DNA of 64,000 bases from positions 1-64,000 of the forward strand of contig JAPLKC010000084.1 of assembly GCA_026388255.1 (NCBI GenBank), written 5' to 3'. Made by a program: the position numbers and the translations under genes. The notes under the pieces were generated by a model, which was given only the letters and a program-made list of their open reading frames with translations, did no database searches and was not told the DNA's origin. The first letter of the stretch is position 1, and every line of letters starts with the position of its first letter. Positions 8,802 through 18,329 of this stretch are shown piece by piece. Source of the DNA: Pseudomonadota bacterium (GTDB lineage Bacteria; Desulfobacterota; Syntrophorhabdia; Syntrophorhabdales; Syntrophorhabdaceae).

Positions 8802-10363
8802 AGGTTGAGTTCTACGATACCACATTACGCGATGGGGCACAGTCGGAAGATATAGCGTTCTCCCTGAATGACAAGCTCAGGATTTCCGAGAAGCTTGACG
8901 AATTCGGGATGCATTATATTGAAGGGGGATGGCCGGGCTCAAATCCGAAAGACCTGCAGTATTTTAAAGAGGTTAAGAAGCTTTCTCTTAAGAATTCTAA
9001 GATTGTTGCCTTCAGCAGCACGATAAAGCTCCATACAGATCCTGACAAAGATGATATCGCAAATGCCATTCTTGATGCGGATACAGGATATGTAACAATT
9101 GTCGGCAAAAGCTGGGACCTTCACGTAAAGGACGCGCTAAAAGTTACCCTTGATACAAACCTGAAGATGATTGATAAAACGATAGCGTACTTGAAAGGGC
9201 ATGGTAAAACAGTTTTTTTTGATGCGGAGCATTTTTTTGACGGTTACAAAAAAAACGATGTATATGCAAAAAAGGTCATTAAAACTGCGGAAGATGCCGG
9301 CGCGGATGTAATAGTCCTGTGTGATACAAACGGCGGGAGTATGCCCTATGAGATTTACGACACAGTTCTGGAAGTGCGGAAGTCAACGGGTATACAGCTC
9401 GGCATTCATACCCATAATGACACCGAAATGGCTGTTGCAAATACATTGATGGCAGTTCAGGCAGGATGTACACATATCCAGGGTACAATCAACGGTTATG
9501 GAGAACGTTGCGGGAATGCGAACCTCTGTTCTATTATCCCCAATGTTATCCTGAAGATGGGGCATGTGGGGATTGAAAAGGAAAAAATTGCACATTTAAG
9601 GGATTTGAGCCTCTATGTTGATGAAATGGCAAATTTTAAACCCGATAAGCACAAACCCTATGTGGGTGATAGCGCCTTTGCCCATAAAGGCGGTATTCAT
9701 GTCAGCGCAATAAGGAAAAATGCCGAGACCTATGAACATATAAAACCTGAGTTGGTAGGCAATATCCAGAGGGTCCTTATATCCGACCTCTCCGGAGAAA
9801 GCAGCATCCTGTATAAGGCGAAAGAATTCAACATCGACATAGAACAGGACAGGAGACTTGTTAAAGATGTGGTAAAAAAGGTAAAAGATCTTGAAATGTA
9901 CGGGTACAAATTTGAAGGAGCGGAAGGTTCGCTTGAACTCCTTATGAAAAAGGCCCTTGGTATTCATAAGAAGTTCTTTGAACTTATCAGCTTTAAGGTA
10001 ATAGTTGACAAGAAAGAAAAGGGGCACCCGGTTTCTGAGGCGACTATAATGTTAAAGGTCGGCGACAGGATAGAACATACGGCAGCGCTCGGTAAGGGCC
10101 CTGTAAATGCCCTTGATGCTGCCTTGAGGAAGGCATTGTATAAGTCTTATCCCGGACTGAAACAAATGGAACTTGTAGACTATAAGGTACGGGTATTAAC
10201 AACAAAAAATGGAACCGGGGCAGTGACAAGGGTGCTCATAGAAAGCAGCGACGGGAAACGCACCTGGGGCACCGTGGGCGTATCGGAGAACATTATTGAA
10301 GCAAGCTGGCAAGCCCTCGAGGACAGCATCGATTATAAACTGCTCATAGATGCCCACGAGTAG
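8798..10363 (+). CDS. cimA: (R)-citramalate synthase
   Basis: CimA condenses pyruvate with acetyl-CoA to (R)-citramalate, giving a threonine-independent route to isoleucine. The 521-residue product starts at a TTG that overlaps the lysC stop; a GGAGGAAGGGG stretch just before supports this. It has [15 protein letters not shown] at the N-terminus, the metal-binding [13 protein letters not shown] motif near residue 205, [14 protein letters not shown] near 235, and the HKGGIHVSA motif near 295. The final 130 residues are a LeuA-type regulatory (dimer) domain. The motif set resembles CimA rather than plant-type IPM synthase. A separate copy of the regulatory domain follows at 10557-11012. Confidence 0.93.
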   Translation: MKVEFYDTTLRDGAQSEDIAFSLNDKLRISEKLDEFGMHYIEGGWPGSNPKDLQYFKEVKKLSLKNSKIVAFSSTIKLHTDPDKDDIANAILDADTGYVTIVGKSWDLHVKDALKVTLDTNLKMIDKTIAYLKGHGKTVFFDAEHFFDGYKKNDVYAKKVIKTAEDAGADVIVLCDTNGGSMPYEIYDTVLEVRKSTGIQLGIHTHNDTEMAVANTLMAVQAGCTHIQGTINGYGERCGNANLCSIIPNVILKMGHVGIEKEKIAHLRDLSLYVDEMANFKPDKHKPYVGDSAFAHKGGIHVSAIRKNAETYEHIKPELVGNIQRVLISDLSGESSILYKAKEFNIDIEQDRRLVKDVVKKVKDLEMYGYKFEGAEGSLELLMKKALGIHKKFFELISFKVIVDKKEKGHPVSEATIMLKVGDRIEHTAALGKGPVNALDAALRKALYKSYPGLKQMELVDYKVRVLTTKNGTGAVTRVLIESSDGKRTWGTVGVSENIIEASWQALEDSIDYKLLIDAHE

Positions 10364-10556
10364 GTTCGAGGCACCAGGTTTCCGGGGGATGTAGGATGTA
10401 CAGTCGCCATGCTCCTTCGGACGTAGGACGTGAATGCTTTTACGTCCGAGCGCAAGCGGACGTCCCAGCGAACGTAAGTGAGTGGACACGCCACGTTCAT
10501 ACGGGAAGTAAGGAGGGGGCGACGTGAGCCCCGGTAATAGTAAGGAGAAAGATTAA
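10364..10556. other. Hairpin-rich spacer between cimA and the LeuA-domain gene
   Basis: The spacer is GC-richer than its surroundings and carries several short repeats of the form ACGTAGGACGT and ACGTCC, plus a 6-bp hairpin CGTCCG...CGGACG near 10442-10462. It may be a REP-like intergenic element or a leader structure. AAGGAG at 10541-10546 is the ribosome binding site of the next gene. Confidence 0.4.
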
Positions 10557-11012
10557 ATGAAGAGGCTTCTTGATATCCATGATGCCACAAAGGAACTTAA
10601 TATACTCCGTGCCCTTGAGAACTACAAAAGCCCCTTTGAGATAGTGGGAACATACAGGCTTATTGATGATGGCATCAGGCCTGAAGCAACGGTTATTATA
10701 AAAGCAGACAACAAGCAGATGCATGAAGCTTCAACCGGAGTGGGGCCTGTCGATGCGCTTGCGAAAGTGTTAAAAATATCGTTGTCATCTATCTTCCCAA
10801 CAATCCAGGGTATTAAACTTGTAGATTTTTCTTCAAGAATACACGACTCAAGGTCCGGGACCTCAGCAAAGGTTGAGGTTTCCATCATCTTTACCGATGG
10901 CAAAGACATATGGAGCGTCACAGCAGTTTCTGATAATATCAACATGGCATCTTTTATGGCCCTCATAGACGGGTTCGAATACGCGATCCTTTCGAAAAGC
11001 AGTAATGGATAA
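10557..11012 (+). CDS. Stand-alone LeuA-type allosteric (dimer) domain protein
   Basis: The 151-residue product consists almost wholly of the domain normally found at the C-terminus of isopropylmalate and citramalate synthases. It has a pattern of AxxxGxGPVDAL (here ASTGVGPVDALAKVLK), an IKLVDFSSRIHD strand like the VDYKVRV strand of CimA, and a closing W-S-V-T-A-V-S-DN-N-ASF segment like [14 protein letters not shown]. No catalytic barrel is present. In the parent enzymes this domain binds the end product (leucine or isoleucine). As a separate protein next to a CimA that already has its own copy, it may form mixed complexes or act as an independent amino acid sensor; this is inference. A clear ribosome binding site supports expression. 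Confidence 0.85.
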   Translation: MKRLLDIHDATKELNILRALENYKSPFEIVGTYRLIDDGIRPEATVIIKADNKQMHEASTGVGPVDALAKVLKISLSSIFPTIQGIKLVDFSSRIHDSRSGTSAKVEVSIIFTDGKDIWSVTAVSDNINMASFMALIDGFEYAILSKSSNG

Positions 11013-11145
11013 AACCGGTTTTACTTTATAAGCTAATGGTTTAAGCATCACTAAAAGAAACATTGCCTTGACGATCCGTTATACAAGAGTTATATTACTA
11101 CACAGTTTAAAAGCATTTTTTTGGGAGTTTGGGAGGTAAATAATA

Positions 11146-11475
11146 ATGCCGATATATGAATATGAATGCACAGGCTGTGGTAAAAGGTTCGAAATATTCC
11201 AGAAGATCAGCGATAAACCATTAACAAAGTGTAATTTTTGCAAAGGTCCGCTTAGTAAACTGATTTCAAGCTGCTCTTTCCACCTCAAAGGTACAGGCTG
11301 GTATGCAACTGACTACAAGAAGCCCATCGATTCGGCTGGAAAAAAAGCAAGCTCTGGAAATGGCGAGGACCATGCTGATACAACAGAAACAACTGAAACG
11401 GCTTCAACTGAAACAACGACTGAAACAAAATCTGAAACAAAAACCGAAACAAAAACCGAAAGCACAAGCGCATAA
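11146..11475 (+). CDS. FmdB family zinc ribbon protein with Thr/Glu-rich tail
   Basis: Residues 1-45 match the FmdB regulatory-protein family: MPIYEYECTGCGKRFE followed by KCNFCKGPL, giving two CxxC knuckles for zinc. Members are small proteins of uncertain role, named for a supposed link to formamidase regulation. Residues from about 80 to 107 are a low-complexity tail of T, E, K and S in a repeating ET(K/T)T pattern, encoded by short GAAACA-type DNA repeats, and probably disordered. The ribosome binding site GGGAGG lies before the ATG. A small gene follows after 18 bases. Confidence 0.88.
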   Translation: MPIYEYECTGCGKRFEIFQKISDKPLTKCNFCKGPLSKLISSCSFHLKGTGWYATDYKKPIDSAGKKASSGNGEDHADTTETTETASTETTTETKSETKTETKTESTSA

Positions 11476-11493
11476 TATTGACGGAGGAAGATA

Positions 11494-11649
11494 ATGAATG
11501 TAGGAGATAAGGTGAAATTTACTTTTGCAAAGAAAGAGATGGCGGGGCAGGTAGAAAGGATATTTTCAAAATCTGTCTATATAAAGGCCGACTTCCCAAA
11601 AGACAAAGGGAAGACTGTCAAAAGAAAAATAAAGGACATAAAATCATAA
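11494..11649 (+). CDS. Small basic protein, YkvS/DUF2187-like
   Basis: The frame has 51 codons, with GGAGGAAG just before the ATG at 11494. The product starts MNVGDKVKFTFAKKEMAGQV and contains SVYIKADFPKDKG and a lysine-rich end. It looks like a single small SH3-like barrel of the sort seen in DUF2187 proteins. The similarity is by eye and the function is unknown. It sits 18 bases after the FmdB-like gene and probably shares its transcript. Confidence 0.7.
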   Translation: MNVGDKVKFTFAKKEMAGQVERIFSKSVYIKADFPKDKGKTVKRKIKDIKS

Positions 11650-11709
11650 TCAATTCACAGTGAACCGTGAATCTTTGAGCTTCAGCTTGATGGTTTTTAG
11701 TAAATGTAC

Positions 11710-12384
11710 CTATAAGATCTCTCTGGAGCGCAGCTCTCTTTGAATACTGATTATTTTCTTTCCCAATATATTTTTGAGTTGCATGCTTGTATTTATAAAC
11801 TCTAATGCAACAAATTCCAGACTTTTGACCATCTTTCCTTCTTTAGGATCCCAGGTCCTGACGACAACAGCGTTTAGATCGAAAACAGCGCCGTCAATAG
11901 AAAGCTTTATATCTAATATTCTCCCGGGCTCAAGTTTTAGCTCCCTGTGATGACTGATTTTTGCGCCTCCAATAGAGATATCGAGTATATTGACAGGTTT
12001 TCTGTAAATAGATAAATCAAGACCGCTGTTGCTTGGAGGTTCAGCCCTGAAAAAGAAGCGTAAATTATACTGTACGGGATTTGTTTTGCTCAAAAGAATA
12101 ACAGCCTGTGTAATATTATCGGCCGACAACTCGTAATTATTGACCAGGTCAACGATACTTGCTTCAAAACCATAACGCACATCTTCTTTATTTTCTTTAG
12201 TAAGGTAAGTAAGAATAATGGCTTTATTGATCCTGCTTTTTAAAATAGGCGGTTCGGTCTGTGCTATTAACAGTTTCTTTTCAATAACATCGAAAATTAT
12301 CGAATTTCTCACATCATTGGTTTCTTTGATATGATTTATATCTACTACAATCTTGAGTCGCAGTCCTGGTCTTATTATGTCCAT
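11710..12384 (-). CDS. PilZ domain protein (YcgR-like), probable c-di-GMP receptor
   Basis: The 224-residue product has an N-terminal YcgR-N-like beta domain (about 1-105) and a C-terminal PilZ domain (about 108-215). Both parts of the c-di-GMP signature are visible: RFFFR (RxxxR) at the domain start and DISIGGAKIS ((D/N)xSxxG) about 30 residues later. The closing LEFVALEFINTS strand is also typical. YcgR-type proteins bind c-di-GMP and act on flagellar motors or other outputs. No flagellar or GGDEF gene is in the window. The gene stands alone between convergent or opposing neighbours. Confidence 0.88.
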   Translation of the reverse strand: MDIIRPGLRLKIVVDINHIKETNDVRNSIIFDVIEKKLLIAQTEPPILKSRINKAIILTYLTKENKEDVRYGFEASIVDLVNNYELSADNITQAVILLSKTNPVQYNLRFFFRAEPPSNSGLDLSIYRKPVNILDISIGGAKISHHRELKLEPGRILDIKLSIDGAVFDLNAVVVRTWDPKEGKMVKSLEFVALEFINTSMQLKNILGKKIISIQRELRSREIL

Positions 12385-12571
12385 TATTTTTTGTTAAATT
12401 ATGTTAAGTTAATTTGTTTATAATTACATTTTTTATAGCACGGAAACAATAGAAAAATATTTAGCATATTCCTTTAATTTTAAATGCACTTGCGAAGAGG
12501 GGCGTATATCCGTAGTAAAGATCTGAACATTTTCGGGATGGATATTTCACTTAAAAGAATATCCTTAATCC

Positions 12572-13312
12572 TTAATCCTTTTTCTTTGCTATGCCCTTTA
12601 ATATCTTTGCAGTTCCCATCATGACAAGGGGCTTGTGGGATGGGTCCAACCATTCGAGAATAGTCACAATATCCTCTTCTGACATTGCAATACATCCTGC
12701 CGTAGATTTTTCTTTCCCTCTCCAGACATGAAAGAAAATAGCGCTTCCAAGGCCTCTGTCAACAGGATTTGTATTATACCCGATTACAATGCCGTATTTG
12801 TACATGTTATCATTTCGTCTCATATCTTCAAAGGAGGATGCCTTTGTCTCCCCCCTTTTTAACAATTGGTTATAGTCAACTGAATCAGCATCGTCTACCC
12901 AGACATCGTCTTCAGTTGTCTGAAAATAATTCATTTTTGTATGCATTCCCTGGGGATAGCCAAAGGCAAATTTCAGAGGGTAAACACCGGAGGGCGTTCT
13001 GCCATCCCCTTCCCTCTTTTTATCCGGCAATGCAAAACCGTTCCTTCCCATTGATGCATCAATGGGCTTAAGCATCAAATCCCAATGGCCATTATGCCTT
13101 TCTAAGGGGTATATTTTAGCTGAAAACCCGGGATTGCCGCCTATAACCAAGAGTACCTGATTCGACTCTCCTGCATTTTTTTCAACAAAACTCTTCATCC
13201 AGGGCAAAACGGTCGCCCCGATGGTTTTCTCATGGGCAGCAGCAATTGTGGCGAACCCGGACATGAATAATGCATAGAAAATAATTGTTAAGAGAACAAG
13301 TGAAAGGTTCAC
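12572..13312 (-). CDS. L,D-transpeptidase catalytic domain protein (YkuD family), exported
   Basis: The 246-residue product has an N-terminal signal peptide (about 1-26, ending IAAA) and one YkuD-type domain. The catalytic motif is present: FFHVWRGKEKSTAGCIAMSEED, with His and the catalytic Cys in STAGC. The layout with DGRTPSGVYPL resembles the YafK/YcfS-type murein L,D-transpeptidases that cross-link peptidoglycan or attach lipoproteins. The start codon overlaps the glgP stop by four bases, so it is translationally coupled to a glycogen phosphorylase, an unexpected partner. No substrate-binding LysM or PG-binding domain is seen. Confidence 0.88.
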   Translation of the reverse strand: MNLSLVLLTIIFYALFMSGFATIAAAHEKTIGATVLPWMKSFVEKNAGESNQVLLVIGGNPGFSAKIYPLERHNGHWDLMLKPIDASMGRNGFALPDKKREGDGRTPSGVYPLKFAFGYPQGMHTKMNYFQTTEDDVWVDDADSVDYNQLLKRGETKASSFEDMRRNDNMYKYGIVIGYNTNPVDRGLGSAIFFHVWRGKEKSTAGCIAMSEEDIVTILEWLDPSHKPLVMMGTAKILKGIAKKKD

Positions 13313-15753
13313 GTTTCAAGGGAAGATGACACCGGCACGATATTCCAAATATGTTCTGCGTATTCACGTATAGCCCTGTCGCTTGAGAATTTACCTGAAC
13401 GTGCAACATTCAGAATAGACATTCTTGTCCATAGCGCTTCATCCTGGTAGGCTTTACTCACCTCTTCCTGACATTGGATATATGATGCGTAATCGGCCAG
13501 AACAAAATACGTGTCATGCTCTAAAAGCGGATTAATAACAGGGTGAAACAATTGAGGCATGTCAGGCGAAAAATACCCCCCTTGAATCTGATTTATAGCC
13601 TGTTTAAGTTCTCGATTTTCTTCATAGTATTGACGTGGATTATAGGCGGCACGGAGTGCTAAAAGCTCTTCTGTATCATACCCGAAGAGAAAGAAATTAT
13701 CCTCTCCTACCTCTTCCCTGATCTCTACATTGGCTCCGTCAAGGGTTCCGATGGTCAGGGCGCCGTTTAAGGTAAATTTCATATTGCCTGTTCCCGATGC
13801 CTCGTATCCTGCAGTAGATATCTGTTCGGATAGCTCTGCCGCAGGCATGATACGCTGGGCAAGACTCACATCGTAATTAGGGACAAAAATAACGCGCAAT
13901 TTCTTGCTTACCGCCGGATCGGCTTCACATGCAGCGCTTATGTTATGGATAAGTTTAATAATCAGCTTGCAGATGAAATATCCCGGTGCAGCCTTGCCGG
14001 CAAAAAGCACTGTCCTGGGCGGAAACGCGCCGTCTATTTTCCCTTCCCGGATCCTGTTAAAAAGTGTGATAACATGCAATATGTTTAAAAGCTGCCTTTT
14101 ATATTCATGGAATCGTTTTATCTGGCAGTCAAGAAAATAATCTGAAGGGAGAGACAGCCAGAATGCCTTGTAAAGATAATCGGAAAAAGCTTCTTTGTTC
14201 AATTTTTTTATCCTGCGAAATTCCGCGCAAAAAGTTTTATCATCAACAAGGGGCTCCAGTTTTTTTAACTCTTCGAGGTTTTTTAACCACCCATCCCCTA
14301 TTGCTTCGGTAATCAGACCTGAGAGTAGCGGATTAGACTCAAAGAGCCAGCGTCTCTGAGTAATACCGTTAGTTACATTCCTGAACTTCTCAGGCATCAT
14401 TTCAAAAAATGATTTCAATAAATCATGTTTCAAAATTTCTGTATGGAGGGCTGACACACCATTGACGGCATGGCTACCTGCAATCGCAAGACGAGCCATG
14501 TGTATAACCCGCTCACCGTTACCTGTAATAATGCTCATCCGGCCCTTTCGCTCAGGCTCATCAGGAAACCGCTCTGACACCTGAACAAGAAACCTTCTGT
14601 TTATCTCTTCTATGATCTGAAAGTGGCGGGGGAGAAGATTGGAAAAAAGCCCCTCTGACCAGGTTTCAAGTGCCTCCGGTAAGACTGTATGGTTGGTATA
14701 GCCAAAGGTATTTTTAGTTATGTCCCATGCTTCATCCCAGACAATCCGGTTTTCATCAACAAGGATTCTCATGAGTTCGGCTATTGCAATGGACGGATGG
14801 GTATCGTTGAGCTGGATAGCAACTTGATCGGGAAACTCTTTATAATCCTGGTGGAACTTCTTATACCTCCTTATAATGTCGTTAAGGGTGGCGCACACAA
14901 AGAAATATTGCTGTTTCAGCCGCAGCTCTTTGCCTGCTTCATACTGGTCACTCGGATAGAGCACTTTGGATATGCTTTCGCTATGGCTTTTGTCCTCAAC
15001 AGCTCCAATGTAATCGCCACTGTTGAAATATTCGAGGTTAAAATCCCTGCTGGACTTTGCCGACCATAGACGCAATGTATTTACCGTTTCATTCCTAAAC
15101 CCCGGGACAGGATAATCGTAGGCCATGGCCATAACTTCTTCCCCACCCACCCATTTCATACTGAACTTACCATTTGAGCTGGTGATGGTCTCAACTTCAC
15201 CGTAAAAACGAACCGGGAAGAGAAGCTCCGGCCTCGGCAGTTCCCAGGGATTGCCGTATCTCAGCCAGTTATCCGGCGCTTCAACCTGAAAACCATCTTT
15301 GATCCTTTGAAAAAAAATGCCGTATTCATAGCGAATACCATAGCCATATGCCGGATACTGAAGCGTGGCAAGGGAATCCAGATAACATGCAGCAAGCCTT
15401 CCCAGACCGCCATTGCCCAGTCCTGCATCCCACTCATGATCAAGGGCGTCTTCATAGGCAATTCCCAGGATATCTACAGCCTTTGAATATTCGTCGGATA
15501 AGCCACGATTTAGAATATAATTCCGCAGCAATCTACCCAGAAGAAACTCAAGGGACATGTAATACACTCTCTTTGCATCTACATCGTAGTATTTTTGCTG
15601 GGTCTTAATCCACCGCTCTACCAGCAGGTCCCTTACAGAAAAAACAAGGGAGTTGAATTTATCCCGTGAAGTGGCAGAGTACATGTCCTTTGCAAGACCA
15701 TAGGTAAGATTGTCCAAGAGTGACTGACGCAATACATCAGTGTCTTCTTTCAA
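13309..15753 (-). CDS. glgP: Glycogen/starch phosphorylase
   Basis: GlgP releases glucose 1-phosphate from alpha-1,4-glucans using pyridoxal phosphate. The 814-residue product has the usual length and motifs: YYMSLEFLLGR near residue 65, GNGGLGRLAACYLDSLATL near 112, IAIQLNDTHPSIAIAELMR near 320, KRFHEYKRQLLN near 555, and the PLP-lysine segment EASGTGNMKFTLNGAL near 650. All catalytic elements are present. Its start lies 217 bases from the CMD-family gene upstream. The downstream L,D-transpeptidase gene overlaps its stop. No other glycogen genes are in the window. Confidence 0.96.
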   Translation of the reverse strand: MKEDTDVLRQSLLDNLTYGLAKDMYSATSRDKFNSLVFSVRDLLVERWIKTQQKYYDVDAKRVYYMSLEFLLGRLLRNYILNRGLSDEYSKAVDILGIAYEDALDHEWDAGLGNGGLGRLAACYLDSLATLQYPAYGYGIRYEYGIFFQRIKDGFQVEAPDNWLRYGNPWELPRPELLFPVRFYGEVETITSSNGKFSMKWVGGEEVMAMAYDYPVPGFRNETVNTLRLWSAKSSRDFNLEYFNSGDYIGAVEDKSHSESISKVLYPSDQYEAGKELRLKQQYFFVCATLNDIIRRYKKFHQDYKEFPDQVAIQLNDTHPSIAIAELMRILVDENRIVWDEAWDITKNTFGYTNHTVLPEALETWSEGLFSNLLPRHFQIIEEINRRFLVQVSERFPDEPERKGRMSIITGNGERVIHMARLAIAGSHAVNGVSALHTEILKHDLLKSFFEMMPEKFRNVTNGITQRRWLFESNPLLSGLITEAIGDGWLKNLEELKKLEPLVDDKTFCAEFRRIKKLNKEAFSDYLYKAFWLSLPSDYFLDCQIKRFHEYKRQLLNILHVITLFNRIREGKIDGAFPPRTVLFAGKAAPGYFICKLIIKLIHNISAACEADPAVSKKLRVIFVPNYDVSLAQRIMPAAELSEQISTAGYEASGTGNMKFTLNGALTIGTLDGANVEIREEVGEDNFFLFGYDTEELLALRAAYNPRQYYEENRELKQAINQIQGGYFSPDMPQLFHPVINPLLEHDTYFVLADYASYIQCQEEVSKAYQDEALWTRMSILNVARSGKFSSDRAIREYAEHIWNIVPVSSSLET

Positions 15754-15970
15754 TTAAAACCCCCTTATTTATCGTTTTTACACCATAGCACGGGCAAGCC
15801 CCGGTAACAGATTATAATACCATGTTAACAACATTGGTACAAAAAAAACCGATGGTCTCCTTGTGGCTGTTCATGTCTGTAATTTGATAACCAGGTCAAA
15901 ACCTCATACTTTTTTTAAGTGCACCTGATATCTTCTATAAGATCCTGGAGTTTCGCACCATGCGGATCAT

Positions 15971-16375
15971 TCATGGAGAGCCCTTGAAGCTCTCCCATTC
16001 ACCCCTCTCTCTCAATACTTCCCGATACACCTCCAGGGCATCATTTACTTTTGGCATCCCTCCGTAGGTGGCAAGCTGGAATATGGCTTCCGCAAGCTTT
16101 TTGGGGTCACAACCCACATTCAGAGCGCCATTCAAATGGAGCTTCAATTCCTTTGTTGCTCCCAGGGCGGCAAGCATGGCACATGCAACCAACTGTCTTT
16201 CAGGCAGCGTCAGTACGGTCCTTGAATAAAGGTTGCCGGTAATAAACATGGAAAGGTCATTGGCAAGGTCTCTGTCAAATTCTTTCCACATTAGATATGG
16301 CGGGTCCATTTTTATGCCTTTACCGAAAAGCTTTTTTGCAGTTTCCTGTGTCCTTTTTCTTATTTCGTCATCCAC
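15971..16375 (-). CDS. Carboxymuconolactone decarboxylase (CMD) family protein
   Basis: The 134-residue product is all-helical and matches the CMD/AhpD-like superfamily: TLPERQLVACAMLAALGATKEL followed by HLNGALNVGCDPKKLAEAIFQLATYGGMPK. This is the gamma-carboxymuconolactone decarboxylase type. The CxxC pair of AhpD-type peroxidases is absent, so a disulfide peroxidase role is unlikely. No aromatic-degradation genes lie beside it. It sits 13 bases after the PP2C phosphatase gene and may share its transcript. Confidence 0.85.
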   Translation of the reverse strand: MDDEIRKRTQETAKKLFGKGIKMDPPYLMWKEFDRDLANDLSMFITGNLYSRTVLTLPERQLVACAMLAALGATKELKLHLNGALNVGCDPKKLAEAIFQLATYGGMPKVNDALEVYREVLRERGEWESFKGSP

Positions 16376-16388
16376 GGTTCATATCCTC

Positions 16389-18329
16389 CTATCCTTCTTT
16401 TACGTTTCCTCTGTATTGTATAACCATCATGGTTATGTCATCTGATTGCGGCGTGTCTTGAGCAAAAAGCTCGATTTCGCCCATAATGCCGTCAATGATC
16501 TCCTTGATGGATTTTTCCTTTAGTCTTATTATTCCCTGTTCAAGCCGTTTATCCGAGAAAAGCTCGTTGTTCTTATTCATCGCCTCATTAACACCATCTG
16601 TAAAGAGATATATACTGTCGCCCGGCTCCAGAGTAAGCTTATCTACCGTGTACTTCGCATCATCTATGACGCCTACAACAATCCCCCCCGTGCTTTTGAG
16701 TACGCTTACCTCGCCTGTCTTCCTGATAATCAGCGGAGGATTGTGCCCTCCGTTTGTGTATTCCATTTCCCCTGTGCGGACATCCAGGATAGCGCAAAAA
16801 ACAGTTACGAACATATTATTGTCATTGCCAACGCACAGCTCTTCGTTTACCCTCGAGACAATCCTGTCCGGGGTGAGGCCAACCGCAGCCTTTGCCTTGA
16901 TGAGCGTTTTTGTCACTGCCATGAAAAGAGAAGCAGGGATGCCCTTTCCTGAAACATCTGCCATAACAAAGCACAGGTGGTCATGATCTATCTGAAAGAA
17001 ATCGTAAAAGTCTCCGCCTACTTCCTTTGCAGGCTGTATCATTGCGTAGATATCAAATTCCCTCCTGTCCGGAAATGGAGGGAACATCTTTGGAAGAATG
17101 CTCATCTGTATATCGTGGGCAACCTTTAATTCGCTCTCCATCCTCTCCTTTAAAGCAGTGGTTTCTGTAAGTTGCTCTATATAAGCCTTAAGGGACGCCT
17201 TCATATACCCGAAGGCTTCCGTGAGCTTTCCGACTTCGTCGCCTGATGTTACAACCGGCATTTCTATGTCAAGATTCCCTGCGCCTATACCTTGTGTTGC
17301 CTGCGCCATTGCCCGTAAAGGTCCTGTTATCGACCGGGCAATATATACTACCGCCATAGCAAGAAGAAATATGCCGGTAATTCCAAGAAAAATAACCATC
17401 TTATTGAGCTTGACAATATCCTCCATCAATTCATCCTGCGGAAAAAGGATTGCAAGAGACCAGCCGTTCGATTTGATCGGGACATGCGTCATCCAGCATT
17501 TTTTACCGGTAAGAATACTATCGGCCATGAACGGGGTAAGGCTCGATTCGCCCTTTATCATCTTCCGCCCGATTTCCCTTAAGCTTTTCTTATTACGCGC
17601 CTCGGCAATCGAAAAGATGGTTTCATTCATTATCACATCTTTCATCGGATGGGTAACGTACGTACCGTTTTTAGAGATCAAAAAACCGTATCCGGTCTTA
17701 AGAATTTTTATGGAAGAAACAATTTCTCTCAAGCTTTCAACAGATATGTCAATAACAATAACACCGGCAAGCAGTCTTCTGTCGCCGGTTTTTTTATAGA
17801 AAGGGACTCCGTAAGAGCACATCAGGATACCCCTGCTCTCATCAAAATAGGGCTCTGTCCATTCAGGGTGTTGTAGTTCTTTCGGTATCTGGTACCAGTC
17901 CAAAAGAAAATAATTATATTTCTTATCCAGATGCTTAAAACTGATCCCGCCTTCTTCCTTAAAAAAACATGGCGCAAAAAATTCAACATCTTTTTTAAAA
18001 ACGTAAGGTTCAAAGGCTATTGCAGCCCCGTATATCTCAGGGTTTTTTTTCACAACCGTATAAAGAAGCCGGTAAAGTTCCGTTTCATTGTATGAACTGT
18101 TTTCAAGAAAATAGGATATATTTTCCGGAATTTTCTGGGCAGCGGCAAGGGCAGCCTCAATCTTGTTTGTTGATGCGAGGATAAGGTTTTTTGAGTTTTC
18201 CCCGATCCCTCTTTCAATTGTCTGTCGGGAAACATAATAATTATAGCCGAAAATCAGCGTAAAGATACATGTGCTGCTCAGCGTAAAAAGAAGGACAAGC
18301 TTGAATGCAATACCTTTATTTCTTAACAT
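16389..18329 (-). CDS. Membrane sensor with Cache and HAMP domains and SpoIIE-type PP2C phosphatase
   Basis: The 646-residue product has one transmembrane segment at about 10-30, an extracytoplasmic Cache-type region (about 35-300, with DWYQIPKE and PYFDESRGILMCSYGVPFY, typical of dCache), and a second membrane segment near 308-330. A HAMP domain follows (about 330-385), then a PP2C/SpoIIE phosphatase domain (about 430-640). Phosphatase signatures are IQPAKEVGGDFYDFF, ADVSGKGIPASLFM, YTNGGHNPPLI and LFTDGVNEAMN, carrying the metal-binding aspartates. Such proteins dephosphorylate anti-sigma-factor antagonists; no antagonist or anti-sigma kinase is visible here. Its start overlaps the end of the binding-protein gene at 18316-19317. 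Confidence 0.93.
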   Translation of the reverse strand: MLRNKGIAFKLVLLFTLSSTCIFTLIFGYNYYVSRQTIERGIGENSKNLILASTNKIEAALAAAQKIPENISYFLENSSYNETELYRLLYTVVKKNPEIYGAAIAFEPYVFKKDVEFFAPCFFKEEGGISFKHLDKKYNYFLLDWYQIPKELQHPEWTEPYFDESRGILMCSYGVPFYKKTGDRRLLAGVIVIDISVESLREIVSSIKILKTGYGFLISKNGTYVTHPMKDVIMNETIFSIAEARNKKSLREIGRKMIKGESSLTPFMADSILTGKKCWMTHVPIKSNGWSLAILFPQDELMEDIVKLNKMVIFLGITGIFLLAMAVVYIARSITGPLRAMAQATQGIGAGNLDIEMPVVTSGDEVGKLTEAFGYMKASLKAYIEQLTETTALKERMESELKVAHDIQMSILPKMFPPFPDRREFDIYAMIQPAKEVGGDFYDFFQIDHDHLCFVMADVSGKGIPASLFMAVTKTLIKAKAAVGLTPDRIVSRVNEELCVGNDNNMFVTVFCAILDVRTGEMEYTNGGHNPPLIIRKTGEVSVLKSTGGIVVGVIDDAKYTVDKLTLEPGDSIYLFTDGVNEAMNKNNELFSDKRLEQGIIRLKEKSIKEIIDGIMGEIELFAQDTPQSDDITMMVIQYRGNVKEG

